Source: JAIOQA01 sp035493675 (GTDB taxonomy: Bacteria > Myxococcota_A > Polyangia > Haliangiales > Haliangiaceae). From it: a stretch of 25,672 bases of DNA. The notes below the pieces were generated by a model that saw only the letters and a program-made list of their open reading frames with translations, searched no databases and had not been told where the DNA came from. Below, in pieces: positions 8,477-19,532 of the stretch (positions within the stretch are counted from its first letter, which is position 1; each line of letters opens with the position of its first letter). The stretch is from NCBI GenBank assembly GCA_035493675.1, contig DATJIA010000171.1, positions 1 to 25,672 on the forward strand, in the 5' to 3' direction. The translations under genes were made by a program, and so were the position numbers.

Positions 8477-8557
8477 CGATCGCTGCAACCGGCGGCCGCG
8501 TCACGGAGTCGTAAGGGCTAGATCCGACGACGCTCTGGCGCGTGGAAGGGAAATGCT

Positions 8558-10858
8558 ATGCTGGTTGTTAGGTCTCCGATGATCAGCGACGGCATGTCCG
8601 CGATCCGCGGCCTCGTCGGGAGGGCCCGGACGCGGTTGCGCTTGCAGGGTGCGCTCGAGGGGGCAACGACCGCCTCGATCCTCTCCAGCGCAGGTGTCCT
8701 CGCCACCGTGTACGGGCTCCGCACAGGTGCACTCACATCCGCGACGGCGACATTCCTGTTCGTCGCGTGCGCGCTCGTGATCGCGGCCGGCGCCGCGATC
8801 GGCGCGGCTCGGCGCATCGACGACGAGCGCATCGCGCGCCGGATCGATCGCGCGAGCGGGCTCGCCGATCGCTTGTCGACCGCGGTCGCGTTCGAGGCCG
8901 CGCTGCCGGCCTCGGCCGAGGAGGCCGAAGAGACTCGCGAGCTGATGGCCGCCGCGATCCGCGACGCCGTGCGCGCCGCGCCGCGCGCGGACATCGTCGC
9001 CGCCGCGCCGTACGCGGTCCCGAAAGACGCGCGCGCCGCCGGCATCTTCGCGGTCGTGTGCACCGCGCTCGCGCTGATCGGCGTGCGCACCCCCGATCGC
9101 ACGCCGAGCCTCATGGGCGCGTTCCCGAACTTCGGGCGCCCGGGCGCGAAGATCCTGCTCAAGGGCAAGAACCTCCACGAGACGGTCGCGCGTCCCGTCG
9201 AGCACGCGTCGCTGCGAACGGATCTGGTGGTGGGCGCCGCAGGCGCGCCCACGATGCGCGCCGACGCCGCGCCGATGATCGTGACGCTCGGCCGCGCCGA
9301 GGGCTCGATGCAGATGAAGGTCCTCGACTGGCAGTCCGACGGCATCACCGTCGAGGTGCCGCTCGACGCGCCTCCGGGCGAGACCGAGATCGCGGTGTGG
9401 CTCGACGGTCCCGACGGCAAGACCAAGGTCGGCCCGGTCGCGTTCACGGTCGTCGATCCGAAAGACGCGCGCTACCACAGCGAGGACGCCGTCGAGCTCA
9501 CGCCCGACGAGAAGGACTACGTCAAAGATCTGATCAACCAGATCCGCATGGCCGCGAAGGACGATCCGACGCAGGACCTCGACAAGTTCGCCGACAAGAT
9601 GCAGCAGCTCCTCGATCAAGCGGAGCGCGGCGAGCTGACCAAGGAGCAGCTGATGGAGGCGCTCCAGAAGGCCGAGGACGAGCTGCACAAGGGCGAGGAG
9701 CCCGAGGCCGCCGAGGTCAACAAGGATCTCGCCGATACCGGCAAGGAGCTCGAGAAGAACCAGCTCACCAAGGAGCTCGGCCAGGCGCTCGAGAAGGGCG
9801 ATCTCGAGAAGGCGCAGCAGGAGCTCGAGAAGCTCGCCGACAAGCTCGACAAGAACCAGGTCTCCGACAAGGACAAGCAGGAGATCGCGAAGGCGATGGA
9901 CAAGGCGGCGAAGGCCTTCGATCAGAAGGAGAAGGACCGCCAGGACATGCAGAAGCAGCAGAAGGACCAGGCGCAGAAGGACATCCAGGAGATGGAGCGC
10001 CGCCTGAAGGATCCGCAGACCAAGCCCGACGAGAAGGCGGAGCTCGAGCGCCGCCTCGAGGAGAAGAAGCGCGACCTGAAGAAGCTCGAGAAGAACGACG
10101 AGCAGAAGCAACAGAGCGAGCAACGTCGCGCGCTCAAGCGCCTCCACAAGGACATGGAGAAGGCGGCGGAGAACCTGAACCAGAAGCCGCAGAGCCAGCA
10201 GCAACAGCAACAGCAGCAGCAGCAGGCGTCACGCAACTTGAAGGACGTCGCGCGCGAGACCGGCAAGGTCGACAAGGATCAGCGCAAGACCGGCGCGCAG
10301 CAGAAGGCGCAGTCGCAGATGGACGATCTCAAGGAAGCGCTTCGCCGCGCCAAGCGCCGCGGCTCGAAGGGCCCCGAGGATCCGTTCAACAAGAACGGCA
10401 AGGAGTCGGACTTCGCGAAGCGCGCCGGCGGCGGCAAGGGCTCGAAGCAGGCGTGGAAGCAAGGCCAAGGTCAGGGCCAAGGCCAAGGTCAGGGCAAGGG
10501 CCAGAACGGTCAGGGGCAGAACGGCGGCCAGAACGGTCAGCCGAACGGCCCGTCGAACGACTGGGGCGACGGCCACGATCCGAACCTCACCGGCGATCCG
10601 ACCGCGATGAGCGGCAACGACACCGACAAGTCCGAGCAGGGCCTGCAGGGATCGAAGGGCTCGTCCAAGCGCGAGACGATCCTCGCGGCCGCGCAGAAGG
10701 GCTTCGCGTCGTCGCAGTACAAGAAGGTCTACGCCGAGTACGACGGGCGCATCGAGGAGGTCATGAAGACGGAGAAGGTGCCGCCCGCGTACAAGTACTA
10801 CGTCAAGAAGTACTTCAATAAGATCAAGCCGCACGAGATGCCGGAAACGGCGCCTTGA
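8558..10858 (+). CDS. DUF4175-like membrane-anchored coiled-coil protein
   Basis: 766 residues from ATG 8558, with GGAAGGG eight bases upstream. The N-terminal region has two helices (~36-56 and ~62-84), a helical cytoplasmic-looking segment rich in Arg and Ala, and a third helix (~155-172). A beta-rich domain (~185-305) resembles IPT/TIG, with GAKILLKGKNL and the ending PVAFTVVD. From ~315 to ~580 it is a very charged Lys/Glu/Gln coiled coil with repeated LEKGDLEKAQQELEKLADKLDK-like heptads, then ten consecutive Gln, then a low-complexity Gly/Gln/Asn tract (~635-680). The short C-terminal segment KKYFNKIKPHE looks structured. Proteins of this kind sit with moxR and VWA genes in myxobacteria and alphaproteobacteria; their role is unknown. 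The gene is first in the moxR operon, 14 bases ahead of moxR. The family name is tentative; the coding call is secure. Confidence 0.85.
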   Translation: MLVVRSPMISDGMSAIRGLVGRARTRLRLQGALEGATTASILSSAGVLATVYGLRTGALTSATATFLFVACALVIAAGAAIGAARRIDDERIARRIDRASGLADRLSTAVAFEAALPASAEEAEETRELMAAAIRDAVRAAPRADIVAAAPYAVPKDARAAGIFAVVCTALALIGVRTPDRTPSLMGAFPNFGRPGAKILLKGKNLHETVARPVEHASLRTDLVVGAAGAPTMRADAAPMIVTLGRAEGSMQMKVLDWQSDGITVEVPLDAPPGETEIAVWLDGPDGKTKVGPVAFTVVDPKDARYHSEDAVELTPDEKDYVKDLINQIRMAAKDDPTQDLDKFADKMQQLLDQAERGELTKEQLMEALQKAEDELHKGEEPEAAEVNKDLADTGKELEKNQLTKELGQALEKGDLEKAQQELEKLADKLDKNQVSDKDKQEIAKAMDKAAKAFDQKEKDRQDMQKQQKDQAQKDIQEMERRLKDPQTKPDEKAELERRLEEKKRDLKKLEKNDEQKQQSEQRRALKRLHKDMEKAAENLNQKPQSQQQQQQQQQQASRNLKDVARETGKVDKDQRKTGAQQKAQSQMDDLKEALRRAKRRGSKGPEDPFNKNGKESDFAKRAGGGKGSKQAWKQGQGQGQGQGQGKGQNGQGQNGGQNGQPNGPSNDWGDGHDPNLTGDPTAMSGNDTDKSEQGLQGSKGSSKRETILAAAQKGFASSQYKKVYAEYDGRIEEVMKTEKVPPAYKYYVKKYFNKIKPHEMPETAP
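10196..10225 (+). repeat. CAG/CAA repeat encoding ten consecutive glutamines
   Basis: Ten Gln codons in a row, eight CAG and two CAA, inside the DUF4175-like gene. Such a tract can change length by slippage, varying the linker between the coiled coil and the C-terminal region. Confidence 0.9.
10459..10540 (+). repeat. Degenerate GGTCAGGGCCAA repeats encoding a Gly-Gln-Asn linker
   Basis: Imperfect 6- and 12-base units of CAAGGC/CAGGGC/CAGAAC type encode an alternating QG and QNG tract in the DUF4175-like protein. It is probably a flexible or phase-separating linker; the latter is speculative. Confidence 0.8.
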
Positions 10859-10860
10859 AC

Positions 10861-10865
10861 AGGAG
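10861..10865 (+). promoter_or_regulatory. Shine-Dalgarno AGGAG of moxR
   Basis: AGGAG lies seven bases before ATG 10873 and just after the TGA of the upstream gene, fixing the MoxR start. Confidence 0.8.
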
Positions 10866-10872
10866 CGAGTAG

Positions 10873-11880
10873 ATGAGCAGCGCCGCCGCCGCGCAACCGC
10901 GCGACATCGAGGAGACCGTCTCCACCTTCACGTCCGATCTGCGCCGCCTGCGCGACGAGATCGGCAAGATGATCGTCGGCCAGGATCCGATCGTCGAGGG
11001 CGTCCTCATGTGCCTCTTGGGCGGCGGTCACGCGCTGCTCGAGGGCGTGCCCGGCCTCGGCAAGACGATGCTCGTGCGCACGCTCGCCGTGTGCATGCAC
11101 GCGAACTTCTCGCGCATCCAGTTCACGCCCGACCTCATGCCCGCCGACATCGTCGGCACCAACGTCATCGTCGAGGATCACGGTGGCAAGCGCTTCGAGT
11201 TCCAGCGCGGCCCGATCTTCGCGAACATCGTGCTCGCCGACGAGGTCAACCGCGCCACGCCGAAGACCCAGTCGGCCTTGCTCGAGGCGATGAGCGAGGG
11301 CTCGGTGACCGTCGCGAAGCAGACCTACTCGCTCGAGAAGCCGTTCTTCGTCCTCGCGACCCAGAACCCGCTCGAGATGGAAGGCACCTACCCGCTTCCG
11401 GAAGCGCAGCTCGATCGCTTCTTCATGAAGCTGGTCGTCGAGTTCCCGACCGGCGACGAGCTGCACACGATCCTCGATCGCACGACGACCGATGAAGTGC
11501 CGCAGCCCCAGCCCGTGATCGACAAGCCGCGCGTGATGCTGATGCGCGATCTCGTCCGCAAGGTGCCGCTCGCGCGCACGATCCAGGACTACGCCGTGCG
11601 CGTCTTGCAGGCGACCCACCCGGATACGCAGCACGCGACGCCGATGTCGAAGAAGTACCTGCGCTACGGCGCGTCGCCGCGCGGCCTGCAGGCGATGATC
11701 CTCGCCGCCAAGATCCGCTCGCTCCTCCAGGGCCGCTACGCGGTCGCGATCGACGACATCCGCGCGGTCGCGCCGCCGACGCTCCGCCACCGCTTGATCC
11801 TCAACTTCGAGGGCGAGGCCGAGGGCATCGACGCCGACGCGATCGTCAGCGAAGTCTTGAAGGACACGCGCGAGGCCTGA
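10873..11880 (+). CDS. moxR: MoxR-family AAA+ ATPase
   Basis: 335 residues, a cytoplasmic AAA+ ATPase of the MoxR/AAA_3 family. Family members act as chaperone-like motors for VWA-domain partners. Walker A is GVPGLGKT (58-65), Walker B IVLADEVNRA (119-128, Asp123/Glu124), sensor 1 ATQNP (162-166) and the arginine-finger region LPEAQLDRFF (175-184). The AAA lid with LRYGASPRG and AVAPPTLRHRLILNFE completes the fold. Length is typical. Its TGA overlaps the ATG of the DUF58 gene by one base (TGATG), so the two proteins are likely made in coupled amounts. The cluster moxR-DUF58-VWA-VWA parallels the Bat/aerotolerance loci. Confidence 0.96.
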   Translation: MSSAAAAQPRDIEETVSTFTSDLRRLRDEIGKMIVGQDPIVEGVLMCLLGGGHALLEGVPGLGKTMLVRTLAVCMHANFSRIQFTPDLMPADIVGTNVIVEDHGGKRFEFQRGPIFANIVLADEVNRATPKTQSALLEAMSEGSVTVAKQTYSLEKPFFVLATQNPLEMEGTYPLPEAQLDRFFMKLVVEFPTGDELHTILDRTTTDEVPQPQPVIDKPRVMLMRDLVRKVPLARTIQDYAVRVLQATHPDTQHATPMSKKYLRYGASPRGLQAMILAAKIRSLLQGRYAVAIDDIRAVAPPTLRHRLILNFEGEAEGIDADAIVSEVLKDTREA

Positions 11881-12838
11881 TGGCGTTGCTCCGCCCCAGG
11901 CGCGTCGAGCGCGGGCCTCGACGGGCTGCGACTCCCGCGGCGCGCGATCCACGCGTCGCCGATCGCAGCGCGCTCTTCGACGATCGCTTCCTGAAGACGC
12001 TCGAGCACCTGCACATGGTGTCGCGCAAGGTCTTCGCGGGGAACCTGCGCGCCGAGCGCCGCACGCGCAAGGTCGGCGGCGGCATCGAGTTCGCGGATCA
12101 CCGCACCTACTCGCGCGGCGACGACTTCCGCTACATCGACTGGAACCTGTACGGCCGCATCGACAAGCTCTTGCTCCGCCTCTTCGAGGAAGAGGAGGAC
12201 CTGCACATCTACATCATGGTGGATTGCAGCGACTCGATGGCGATCGGCACGCCGCCGAAGATGCACTACGCGATGAAGGTCGCGGCCGCGCTCACGTACA
12301 TCGGCCTCGCCAACCTGGATCGCGTCGCGATCATCCCGTTCGGCGACAAGCTGCTCGGCCGCCTGCCGCCCGCGCGCGGCAAGAACCGCATCCACCGCGT
12401 CTTCGAGTTCCTGCGCACGTGCGAGATCGGCGGCAAGACCGAGCTGGCCGAGTGCGCGAAGACGTTCGTCACGCAGAACAAGCGCCGCGGCATGGTCGTC
12501 GTGATCAGCGACTTCTACGATCCCGACGGCTTCGAGCAGGGCATCAACACGCTCCGCTACAACAAGTTCGAGCCGTTCGTGCTCCAGGTCTACGACCTGC
12601 GCGAGGCGGATCCCGAGCTGCACGGCGATCTCGCGCTGGTCGACTGCGAGACCGGCGACACGCGTGAAGTGACGGTGTCGCGCTCGTTGTTGGAGGCGTA
12701 CAAGCGCGAGCACGCGAAGTACTGCGAAGAGCTCGAGGCCTTCTGCACCAAGCGCGCCCTGCCCTTCTTCCGCACGCACACCGCGCTGCCGTTCGAGGAG
12801 CTGATCCTCCGCATCTTCCGCAGCGGAGGCTTCCTGCG

Positions 12839-12842
<4 letters not shown>
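11880..12842 (+). CDS. DUF58 protein with VWA-type fold
   Basis: 320 residues, no membrane helix seen, basic N-terminus. The DUF58 hallmark GGGIEFADHRTYSRGDDFRYIDW occupies ~67-88, followed by the VWA-like segment YIMVDCSDSM, which gives an intact MIDAS DxSxS (Asp115, Ser117, Ser119), and VVVISDFYDPDG further on. DUF58 proteins are constant partners of MoxR ATPases and are thought to be their substrates or adaptors. It overlaps the stop of moxR by one base and the start of the next VWA gene by four (ATGA). Many DUF58 proteins carry N-terminal helices; this one is the soluble type seen next to BatA-like genes. Confidence 0.95.
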
Positions 12843-14841
<1,999 letters not shown>

Positions 14842-14842
<1 letters not shown>

Positions 14843-17589
14843 TGTGGACCTCGCTCAAAGCCATGGCGAAGCCTGCGGTCCTGATCCGGATCTGGATCGC
14901 CGCGATCGCCGCCGCCGCGATCTGGATCGGGATCTCGGCGTGGATCGCGGACCGCGCGCAGATCGCGATCGATCTCGACGGCTTCGGCGTCGACCGCGTC
15001 GTCACGCTGCTCGCGCCGACGCGCCTGCACCTGATCGCGCTGGTGCCGTTCTTCTTCGTCGTGCGGGTCGCGTCGCTGACGGATCTCTCGCTGACGCAGC
15101 AGCTCCTGCAGGCGTCGCTGCGGTCGCTCGTGATCGCGGGCGTCGCGATCGCGCTGGCGCGGCCGTCGTGGATCACGCACGACGACAAGCTCGCGACGGT
15201 CGTCTTGGTCGACGTGAGCGACAGCGTGAGCGACAAGCAGCTCGCCGCGGCGCGCACCTACGTCGAGCAGCTCGACAAGGCCAAGGGCGACGGCTCGCTG
15301 CAGGTGATCACGTTCGCCGAGAAGCCGACCGTCGTGCGCGGCGGCGGCGAGGGCACGTTCGACACGTCGAAGATCGTGCGCCACTCGGGCGGCGGCGCCG
15401 GCACCGACGTGCAGGCCGCGATGCAGCTCGCCTACGGCCTGTACCCCGAGGGCCACCTGCCGCGCATGGTGATCGTCTCCGACGGCAACCAGACGCTCGG
15501 CGATCTCGCGATCGAGGCGTACCGCGCGAAGGACATGAACGTGAAGGTCTCGACCAAGACCTTCGCCGAAGATCGCGTCGACGAGGTGCGCGTCGTCGGC
15601 CTCAGCGTGCCCGATGATCTGAAGACGGGGCAGCCGTTCGAGGTCACGGCCGAGATCTGGTCGACGCACGAGGACAAGGCGACGCTCGCGCTGTCGCAAG
15701 ACGAGTTCCCCAACGCGCTCGAGCCCTCGAAGCAGATCACGCTGCACGAGGGCGTCAACCGCGTGAAGTTCAAGTCGCAGGCGGCGCGCGCCGGCGCGGT
15801 CACGTATCGCCTGCGCCTGGCGAGCGTCGAGCACGACACCGAGAAGCAGAACAACGCGGCGGTGATCACCGCGCCGGTGAAGGGCAAGCCGAACATCCTG
15901 TACGTCGAGGGCGGCGTCCTGCGCGAGCCGGGCAGCGCCGGCTATCTGCAGCGCGCGCTCGAGCACGAGAACATGGACGTCGAGGTCCGCGGGCCGCGCG
16001 GCTTGCCGGCGAACCCGAAGGACCTCGAGAAGTACGATCTCGTCTTGGTCTCCGACGTGCCCGCGCAGTTCATGGGCGCGGGCCAGATGGCGGCGCTCGA
16101 CACGTACGTCTCGCAGCTCGGCGGCGGCCTGATCATGGCCGGCGGCGAGGACTCGTTCGGCTCGGGCGGCTATCAGGGCACGCGCATCGAGCAGATCATG
16201 CCGGTCCGCTTCGACAGCGAGAAGACGCGCGAGCAACCCGACGTCGCGCTCGTGCTCGTGATCGATCGATCCGGCTCGATGCAGGGCGCGAAGCTCGAGA
16301 GCGCGAAGGAGTCGGCGCGCGTGACCGCGGAGGTCTTGCAGCCCGACGACATCCTCTCGGTCGTCGCGTTCGACAGCGAGGCGCAGGTCTACGTGCGGCC
16401 GCAGCGCGCGGCGAACAAGATGCGCATCTCGGCGGACATCTCGCGGCTGCAGGCGGGCGGCGGCACCAACATCTATCCCGGCCTGCGCGAGGCGTACGAC
16501 ATCCTCCAGCAGATCAACGCGAAGGTGAAGCACGTGATCGTGATGACCGACGGCGAGGCGCCGTACGACGGCATCGTCGATCTCGTGCAGGAGATGCGCG
16601 CGAACCGCATCACGGTCTCGGCGGTCGGCGTCTCGGGCGCGGATCGCAACCTGCTCTCGCTGATCGCCGACAACGGCGACGGCCACCTCTACATGGTCGA
16701 CGACATCGGCGCGTTGCCGCGCATCTTCATGAAGGACACGACCGAGGTGCAGAAGTCGCAGCTCGTCGAGGACGCGATCCACGTGCGGGTCGCGAAGCAG
16801 GTCGAGATGATCGAGGGCACCGCGGTCGAGAGCGCGCCGCCGCTGCACGGCTACGTCTCGACCAAGCCGAAGCCGACCTCGGAGACCGTGCTCATCTCGG
16901 ATCTCGGCGAGCCGATCCTCGCGCGCTGGCGTCACGGCGCGGGGACCTCGGTCGCGTGGACTTCGGACGTGAAGAACCGCTGGTCGACCGACTGGATCCG
17001 CTGGGGCGGCTACCCGAAGTTCTGGGGTCAGCTCGTGCGCACGTCGATGCGGCGCAAGGTCTACGACAGCTACGACCTGTTCGCGAAGGTCGCCGACGGC
17101 CGCGCGCAGGTCGTCGTCGACGCGATCGACTCCAGCGACAAGTTCGTCAACTCGCTCGACACCGAGCTCGAGGTGATCGATCCCGCGACCAACAAGCCCG
17201 TGCAGACCTTGCCGATGGATCAGCAAGCCGCCGGCCGCTACGTCGCCGACTTCCGCATCCAGAAGTACGGATCGTTCCTGCTGCGCGCGGTGCACAAGCG
17301 CGCCGGCAAGGTCGTCGCCGAGAGCGTGGGCAGCGTGTCGCTGCCCTACCCGCTCGAGTACCTGCGCACGACGCCGGATCCCGAGCCGCTGCGCCAAGCC
17401 GCGCTCGTCACCAAGGGCGTCGATCAAGCGCAGCCCGCCGACGTCTGGAAGCCGGTCCCCGGCGAGACGATCGCGTACACGCAAGACCTCTGGCCGTGGG
17501 TCCTCCTCGGCGTGATGGGCCTCTTCATCCTCGATCTCTACGCGAAGCGCGTGCGCCTGTTCGGCTACCGCACCGTGCGCTTCCGCTGA
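14842..17589 (+). CDS. Double-VWA and GATase-like membrane protein
   Basis: 915 residues from ATG 14842, which overlaps the previous TGA by one base; the same frame is open far upstream, but only as an off-frame shadow of the VWA gene. There are N-terminal helices at ~12-34, ~62-78 and ~90-107. A first VWA domain has LVDVSDSVS (MIDAS Asp124/Ser126/Ser128) and VIVSDGNQT (~210-218). A beta-sandwich follows, then a class I glutamine-amidotransferase-like fold from PNILYVEGG (~350) to LGGGLIMAGGEDSFGSGGY (~426-444). A second VWA domain then begins at LVIDRSGSM (MIDAS Asp475/Ser477/Ser479) with Thr542 and MTDGEAP (~568-574). The C-terminus has periplasmic beta domains and a final helix (~884-900). 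No catalytic Cys of amidotransferases is evident, so the GATase-like part is probably structural. It is last in the moxR operon. Confidence 0.93.
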
Positions 17590-17615
17590 AGCTGCGCGAA
17601 ACGCGCTCGCACGGC

Positions 17616-17631
17616 TGGCACGCGCGATGCT
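17616..17631 (+). promoter_or_regulatory. Candidate sigma-54 (-24/-12) promoter
   Basis: TGGCACGCGCGATGCT matches the TGGCACG-N4-TTGCW consensus with one mismatch, and the GG and GC doublets have the required 10-base spacing. It lies in the 54-base gap before the DUF998 gene. The predicted start point would be only two or three bases before the ATG, so the message would be nearly leaderless; that weakens the call. Confidence 0.35.
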
Positions 17632-17643
17632 CCGCCGGCGATC

Positions 17644-18354
17644 ATGCGTTCCGATCGCACCTCGCGTCTCCTCGCGTGCGGCGTCGCGGCGTCGCTCGTG
17701 TCCGTCGGGCTCGATCTCGTCTGTTCGGCGTTACAGCCCGGCTATCAGTACAGTCATCAGACGGTCAGCGAGCTGTCGGCGATCGGCACGCCGACGCGGC
17801 CGCTCTGGGTCGGCGTGATGACGCTCGTCTACGAGCCGTTGATGCTCTTGTTCGCGCTCGGGCTATGGCGCGCGGCGGGCGCGCGCTGGCGGCTGCGCGT
17901 GCCGGCGCTGCTCCTCGTCGTGATCTCGGTGGTCGGGCTCGCCTGGCCTCCGATGCACATGCGCGGCGAGCCGACCTCGCTCACTGACACGCTGCACATC
18001 GCGTGGACCGCGGCGTTCGGGCTCTTGTCGATGACGACGATGGCGATCGCGTCGGGCGCGCTCGGCCGCAGCTTCCGCGCCTTCACGCTCGTCTCGATCG
18101 CCGCGATCCTCGTCGCGGGCGCGGTGACCGGCTCGATGTCGCCGCCGATCCCCGAGGGCGGCGCGACGCCGTGGATCGGCCTCGTCGAGCGCGTGAGCGT
18201 CGACGGCTGGGCGTTGTGGATCGCGGTCTTCGCGGTGGCGCTGCGCCGCGCGCGTCAGTACAGGAACGACGCGGTCTCGCCGATGTCGAGGATCTTGACC
18301 CAACGCTCGGCGTGGTGGCGCGCGACCGCGGCCTCGACGAGCGGGCGCTCGTAG
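17644..18354 (+). CDS. DUF998-family integral membrane protein
   Basis: 236 residues with about six helices (~11-31, ~55-76, ~86-103, ~114-134, ~146-165, ~188-206). The loop after helix 1, QPGYQYSHQTVSELSAIGTP, is the DUF998 signature; the family has no established function. ATG 17644 lacks a Shine-Dalgarno sequence. After the last helix a polar tail of ~30 residues is read across the 3' end of the opposite-strand hydrolase gene, giving a 100-base antisense overlap. The tail looks like run-on sequence: it is rich in Ser, Arg and Ala and lacks family character. It could be last-in-line of the moxR operon or separately transcribed. Confidence 0.85.
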   Translation: MRSDRTSRLLACGVAASLVSVGLDLVCSALQPGYQYSHQTVSELSAIGTPTRPLWVGVMTLVYEPLMLLFALGLWRAAGARWRLRVPALLLVVISVVGLAWPPMHMRGEPTSLTDTLHIAWTAAFGLLSMTTMAIASGALGRSFRAFTLVSIAAILVAGAVTGSMSPPIPEGGATPWIGLVERVSVDGWALWIAVFAVALRRARQYRNDAVSPMSRILTQRSAWWRATAASTSGRS

Positions 18355-19121
18355 TCGGCGGGCTGGAAGAAGGTGCCGTAGTGGATCGGCACCATCCACT
18401 GCGCGTGGGTGTCGCGGAAGAGATCCATCGCGGCGTCGGGTGTCGCGTGCGCGGCGGCGCGCCAGCGCTCGATCCAGTGCGCGCGGCCGGCGGGCCCGAC
18501 CGGGATGATGCCGACGTCGATGCGGAAGCGGCGCGCGAGCTCGCGCGACTGCGACGCGACGTAGCCGGTGTCGCCCGCGAAGTAGACCGTGCGATCGGCG
18601 ACCTGGATCATCCAGCCGGTGTGCGCGTGCGAGTGCCAGAGATCGAACCAGTAGCGGGTGTCGCCGTGCGACGCGGGCACCGCGGTGATCGTGACGTCGC
18701 CGCGCGTCCACGACTGCCAGGTGTCGAGCGCGACGACGTCGTGCTGCGGGAGATCGCCGGGCAGGACCGCGGTGACGCCGGGCGGGACGAACAGCGGCGC
18801 GTCGTGCAGGCTTCGCAACGAGTCGAGATCGAGGTGATCGAAGTGCGAGTGCGAGATCAGGATGCCGTCGAGCGGCGGCAGCTCGCGCGGGGAGATCGCG
18901 GGCGCGACGGCGCGGCGCACGACGCCCGCGATGCGATCGGCGAAGTTCGGGTCGGTGAGGAACCAGTGACCGCGGATGCCGACGAGGCAGGTCGCGTGGC
19001 CGACCCAGCTCACCGTGATCTCGTCGTCGGCGGCGGTGACGTGCGGGACCTGCACGTGATGCGGCGCGGGCCGCGGGTGCGCGCACGCGGCGACCGCGAT
19101 CAGGATCGCCGCCGCGCGCAT
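18255..19121 (-). CDS. NAPE-PLD/RomA-like metallo-beta-lactamase-fold lipoprotein
   Basis: 288 residues. A short lipoprotein signal, ILIAVAAC (lipid Cys13), is followed by a metallo-beta-lactamase fold. The core TDPNFADRIAG (~56-66) and SHSHFDHLD (~90-98) give the HxHxDH zinc motif (His91, His93, Asp95, His96). Later ligands are His152 (PASHGD), Asp184 (FAGDTGY) and His247 (IHYGTF). This is the UlaG/RomA/NAPE-PLD branch, hydrolases acting on phosphodiesters or lactones; the substrate is unknown. A lipid anchor suggests periplasmic or outer-membrane action, perhaps on phospholipids (inference). ATG 19121 overlaps the tautomerase TGA by one base (TGATG). The 3' end overlaps the convergent DUF998 gene by 100 bases. 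Confidence 0.92.
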   Translation of the reverse strand: MRAAAILIAVAACAHPRPAPHHVQVPHVTAADDEITVSWVGHATCLVGIRGHWFLTDPNFADRIAGVVRRAVAPAISPRELPPLDGILISHSHFDHLDLDSLRSLHDAPLFVPPGVTAVLPGDLPQHDVVALDTWQSWTRGDVTITAVPASHGDTRYWFDLWHSHAHTGWMIQVADRTVYFAGDTGYVASQSRELARRFRIDVGIIPVGPAGRAHWIERWRAAAHATPDAAMDLFRDTHAQWMVPIHYGTFFQPADYERPLVEAAVARHHAERWVKILDIGETASFLY

Positions 19122-19516
19122 CAGATCTCGACCTCGAAGCCGAGCTCGACGTCGCTCGCCGCCTGGCCGCCGCGAACGCCCCACGACTCGCGCGGGATCT
19201 CGCGCAGGAGGATCAAGACGTGGTCGGGCGGGATGCCGCACGGGGCGAGCCGCTCGCAGATCGCGCGATAGAGCGCGCGCTTGGTGTCGAGCGTGCGCCC
19301 CGCGAACATGTCGATCGAGACGATCGTGTAGCGATCCGGCTGCGCGCGGTTCGACGGCGCGGCGAACCGATGCGGCTGGTGCACGACGAGGCGCACGTTG
19401 CGGTCCCACTCGGGCAGGCGCAGCGCCTGGCGCAACGCGGTCTGCACCGCCTCGACGAGCGCGACCTCCTCGTCGAGGGAATACGCGCGGCGGACCTCGA
19501 TCGTCGTGCTCGGCAT
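19121..19516 (-). CDS. Tautomerase_2-family (4-oxalocrotonate tautomerase-like) protein
   Basis: 131 residues. The chain begins Met-Pro, so removal of Met exposes Pro1, the catalytic base of the tautomerase superfamily. Two beta-alpha-beta halves are visible: 1-60 with LVEAVQTALRQALRLP and 65-131 with YTIVSIDMFAGRTLDTKRAL, followed by AICERLAPCGIPPDHVLILL and REIPRESWG. This matches the longer Tautomerase_2 proteins rather than the ~62-residue enzymes. The substrate is unknown. The gene lies between a small lipoprotein (16-base gap) and the metallo-hydrolase (one-base overlap), so it is very likely cotranscribed with them; no pathway can be inferred from that. Confidence 0.9.
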   Translation of the reverse strand: MPSTTIEVRRAYSLDEEVALVEAVQTALRQALRLPEWDRNVRLVVHQPHRFAAPSNRAQPDRYTIVSIDMFAGRTLDTKRALYRAICERLAPCGIPPDHVLILLREIPRESWGVRGGQAASDVELGFEVEI

Positions 19517-19532
19517 GCGGCTCGACGATAGC

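Noticed and set aside
5921..8488. 855-codon open frame antisense to the GT39 gene
   Set aside because: It is the mirror of the GT39 coding sequence: Arg/Asp/Glu-rich, no domain, no ribosome site. The plus-strand frame has clear membrane helices and motifs.
10459..10540. CRISPR-like repeat array
   Set aside because: Repeat units are 6-12 bases, without spacers and in frame with a protein; they are a coding low-complexity tract.
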